A stretch of 64,000 bases of DNA from the NCBI RefSeq assembly GCF_045287255.1, contig NZ_CP137142.1, positions 1,488,001 to 1,552,000 on the forward strand, given 5' to 3'. Below the pieces are notes generated by a model. It was not told the DNA's origin and searched no databases. It saw nothing but the letters and a program-made list of their open reading frames with translations. This document shows, piece after piece, positions 62,064 to 64,000 of the stretch. Origin of the DNA: Henriciella sp045287255 (GTDB lineage: Bacteria; Pseudomonadota; Alphaproteobacteria; Caulobacterales; Hyphomonadaceae). Both the position numbers and the translations under genes were made by a program. The number at the start of each line of letters is the position of its first letter. Within the stretch, counting starts at the first letter, position 1.

Positions 62064-62648
62064 TCACATGCCAGGGACTGCGCTAACACCAAACAGGATC
62101 GGGTGTAGCCAAAACGCCAATATAGCCCAAACGGCCAATCCACCGACAATGGCAACACCATCCATCATAGCGCTGAGTTCTGCATCCGGCCCTGGACCAT
62201 TATCGCCGCGCCGCTTGACCATAATCCGGTCGAACACCGCATAGACCAGGAAACTGCCGAACAGAATGACGCTGTTAAGTTCGCCATTTGAAAGGAGGTG
62301 ACCGAGTGCCCATAACTTCACCGCGACGAGCATCGGATGCTTGGTCACTTTCTTGATGTACCCGGCCGGAACCTGAGAAGCGACCAGCAGGATCAGCGCC
62401 GGGATCATCAACAGAATATTGATATGCTGTAATCCGGTTGGCGACACATAGAGCACACCTGCGCCGCGAGTTTGTCCAAAGCCAATGCAAATCAGGACAA
62501 ACCCAATCAGCGAAATAAGAGAGTACAGCCCCATATAGGGTCCATATCCGAGACGAACCTTCAGGTCTTTCTCGACTTCACGAGAGCGCACCGCCGAGTA
62601 GAGATGCACTCCGAAAAAAATCAGCAACCCTGCGATAAATGTTAGCAT
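62064..62648 (-). CDS. NnrU family membrane protein
   Basis: A 194-residue integral membrane protein with six hydrophobic segments. HLYSAVR near the start, RLGYGPYMGLYSLISLIGF (first conserved block), KHPMLVAVKLWALGHLLSNG and a C-terminal FWLHPILFGVS match the NnrU family. NnrU was found near nitrite/nitric oxide reduction genes, but most members, like this one, are far from any denitrification gene and have no known role. ATG at 62648 with AGGAG about ten bases upstream. Confidence 0.88.
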   Translation of the reverse strand: MLTFIAGLLIFFGVHLYSAVRSREVEKDLKVRLGYGPYMGLYSLISLIGFVLICIGFGQTRGAGVLYVSPTGLQHINILLMIPALILLVASQVPAGYIKKVTKHPMLVAVKLWALGHLLSNGELNSVILFGSFLVYAVFDRIMVKRRGDNGPGPDAELSAMMDGVAIVGGLAVWAILAFWLHPILFGVSAVPGM

Positions 62649-62805
62649 CCCAGCACACTCCTAGCATTCAATATAAGCGTTGGGAGCAAGCCTAACACAG
62701 CTATGGCAAAGACTGTCACAAAATTTTTGTTTGTTGTTTTTCGATAATGTGATATTGTTTTTCAATACATGGCATAGACCATGATTGAGAGAGAAGGATA
62801 AAACA

Positions 62806-63282
62806 ATGATGAAAGCCTTGATCACTACCGCAATCCTCCCGCTACTGATTGGCACCGCCAATGCTGCTGATTGGCATCCCACGCCGGGTCAGGACGCAGA
62901 GGCACCAAGCGCTGTTTATTCAGAGACGGAAACCGGCACTGCGCTCCTGACCTGCAACGCAGAAGGAAAACTGACAGCCATGCTAAGCCAAGTCACGGAC
63001 GATTTTGCCAAAACGATGGGAAAATCTGCGCCTTACCGTCGCTCAGTCGATGTTGAATTGTCAGGGGGCGATTGGCTGGTTGATGCCAAATGGGTGTCTG
63101 TCCCTGCAATCAAGACCATTATCTCTGGGTCCCATTCGCATGCGGCAAAAATCTTCAATGCGGTTGTCCGTCAAGAGAACTTAACCGTAAATGTCGAAGG
63201 CAAGGACTTCGTGTCTATCGACCTGCCTGAAGTCGATAGCACATTCACCGCGTTCGCTAAGACATGTAAGGAAAAACGATAG
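62806..63282 (+). CDS. Secreted protein of unknown function
   Basis: A 158-residue protein with a signal peptide ending ANA-A at about residue 20. The mature part has two cysteines (LLTCNAEG and AKTCKEKR) that may pair, and a mixed strand pattern (SVDVELSGGDWLVDAKWVSVP, written here in one run of 21 less one residue at its end in the protein). I do not recognise a family. The ATG at 62806 has AAGGA eight bases upstream. The AT-rich 150 bases before it may hold a promoter (TTGTTT at 62727 and TGATAT at 62750, 17 bases apart), which I rate as weak. Confidence 0.7.
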   Translation: MMKALITTAILPLLIGTANAADWHPTPGQDAEAPSAVYSETETGTALLTCNAEGKLTAMLSQVTDDFAKTMGKSAPYRRSVDVELSGGDWLVDAKWVSVPAIKTIISGSHSHAAKIFNAVVRQENLTVNVEGKDFVSIDLPEVDSTFTAFAKTCKEKR

Positions 63283-63286
63283 AGCC

Positions 63287-63646
63287 TTACTCTGCGGCGA
63301 CAGGAACGATTGTTACGCTTTCGCCGCAGCCACAGGCATCGGTCTGGTTCGGATTGCCAAACGTGAAGCGCTCATGGAGCAAGGTCGTCTCATAATCCAC
63401 AGTTGAGCCCAGCAGGAACAAAACCGCCTTGGAATCAACGACAATTTTGACGCCTTTATCCTCGACAATCTCGTCGAGGGCTTCAGGGGCCTCAACATAG
63501 TCCATAATGTATTCCATGCCCGCGCAGCCACCATTGGTGACGCCCACACGCAGATAGCCTGCGCCTTTTTCGGACATGATTTCAGCGACACGCGCCGCGG
63601 CCGCATCGGTCAAGGTGACAAGTTTCGGTCTAGGTCGTCTGGCCAT
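63287..63646 (-). CDS. A-type iron-sulfur carrier protein (SufA/IscA/ErpA family)
   Basis: A 119-residue A-type carrier that passes Fe-S clusters to target proteins. The three ligand cysteines are in GGCAGMEY and ACGCGES, and the SKAVLFLLGSTVDYE segment is typical. The start is the ATG at 63646; an open frame runs 42 bases further up without support. It lies 88 bases after a DUF59 protein gene on the same strand, the usual end of a suf operon, so sufA is the most likely identity. Confidence 0.92.
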   Translation of the reverse strand: MARRPRPKLVTLTDAAAARVAEIMSEKGAGYLRVGVTNGGCAGMEYIMDYVEAPEALDEIVEDKGVKIVVDSKAVLFLLGSTVDYETTLLHERFTFGNPNQTDACGCGESVTIVPVAAE

Positions 63647-63734
63647 GGCTTTCAAATGGTTGCGGTTGGCAGTCTGGTCAAGAGTCAATCGTACGATTTA
63701 CAGGCGGCTCAAAACTTCCCTTAACGCCCCAACA

Positions 63735-64000
63735 TCAAAGCATATTGAGCGCCAGGCGCGCTTCATCTGACATGCGGGACGGATCCCATGGTGGATCAAA
63801 GGTCAGGCGCACCTCAACATCATCGACACCCGTTACGCCACGTGCAGCCATTTCAACCCAGCCTGGCATATCACCAGCCACAGGACAGTTGGGCGCAGTC
63901 AGCGTCATATCGATGTCGACCTTGCGGTCATCATCAATATCAACCTTGTATATCAGGCCAAGCTCGTAAATATCGACCGGAATTTCCGGATCATACACGG
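63735..64000 (-). CDS. SUF assembly DUF59 protein (SufT/MIP18-like), 5' end outside window
   Basis: The frame is open to the window end, so the start is missing. The visible 88 codons are the DUF59 (MIP18/PaaD-like) domain: YDPEIPVDIYELGLIY, TLTAPNCPVAGDM and the C-terminal VRLTFDPPWDPSRMSDEAR. The conserved cysteine is in the PNCP motif. Such proteins act late in Fe-S cluster maturation. A GTG lies at 63998, but the family has an N-terminal part before it. With the A-type carrier gene downstream, it suggests that a suf operon continues beyond 64000. Confidence 0.92.
   Translation of the reverse strand, partial: VYDPEIPVDIYELGLIYKVDIDDDRKVDIDMTLTAPNCPVAGDMPGWVEMAARGVTGVDDVEVRLTFDPPWDPSRMSDEARLALNML

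Noticed and set aside
1..64000. tRNA, rRNA, CRISPR array, insertion sequence or prophage
   Set aside because: I looked through every gap for cloverleaf arms, repeat-spacer patterns, transposase motifs and phage genes and found none; a tRNA or covariance search would be needed to be certain.

Overview
The window is a stretch of chromosome from an alphaproteobacterium. The evidence is the order of the housekeeping genes (fabD-fabG-acpP-fabF-mltG-yicC-gmk divergent from rpsF-rpsR-rplI, then radA-cvpA-purF-SDR), an ETF-ubiquinone oxidoreductase, a choline-kinase-type ThrB, an IspE with the SGIGGGSADAAA loop, and a TonB receptor with a VLVTGSRI box. A marine, stalked-bacteria-like lineage (Hyphomonadaceae, Maricaulales or Parvularculaceae) is a guess, not a result. 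Genes are tightly packed. The longest stretch without a gene is about 200 bases (49349-49554). I see no tRNA, rRNA, insertion sequence, prophage or CRISPR array.

Layout. 1-12 kb: end of a sugar transferase, two SDR oxidoreductases, a TIMP/NTR-like secreted protein, MscS, PdeM divergent from RadC, an acyltransferase, a cyclase-family hydrolase with two Spinster-type MFS transporters, homoserine kinase and an RluA-type pseudouridine synthase. 12-23 kb: envelope and uptake genes, namely a large TonB receptor, a DUF3667 protein, an orphan oligopeptide-binding lipoprotein, an OmpA lipoprotein with BON-like repeats, a secreted amidohydrolase and a ClpP-like periplasmic protein. 23-31 kb: TrmN6 and DUF2007 divergent from a polyprenyl diphosphate synthase, then two homologous TPR lipoproteins, ispE and a MraY/WecA-type transferase. 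31-36.7 kb: poorly characterised membrane proteins, an AraC regulator, ETF-QO, a family-4-like uracil-DNA glycosylase and two small glycosyltransferases. 36.8-43.3 kb: dnaB, two unusual ribbon-helix-helix/transmembrane proteins, an NDUFA9-like protein, a methyltransferase and a TadG-like VWA protein. 43.4-50.8 kb: gmk to fabD (fatty acid synthesis and cell wall) and the S6-S18-L9 ribosomal operon. 50.9-52.6 kb: a divergent serine hydrolase and membrane winged-helix regulator of lower G+C. 52.7-64 kb: radA-cvpA-purF-SDR, then der, bamB, a YfgM-like protein, panB and an NnrU-type protein on the minus strand, ending in an A-type Fe-S carrier and a DUF59/SufT protein that leaves the window.

The most unusual object is the tandem pair at 38457-39865. 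Two proteins share a cytoplasmic ribbon-helix-helix-like module and a transmembrane or signal segment, but carry different periplasmic domains: EF-hands in one and a TonB C-terminal-like domain in the other. Both genes also contain an in-frame internal ATG with a Shine-Dalgarno sequence at the same 6-base spacing, placed exactly where a classical signal peptide would begin. Each gene is preceded by a TGTC-NN-GACAC dyad. This suggests a small, undescribed family of membrane-tethered regulators with swapped sensor domains, possibly making two products per gene.
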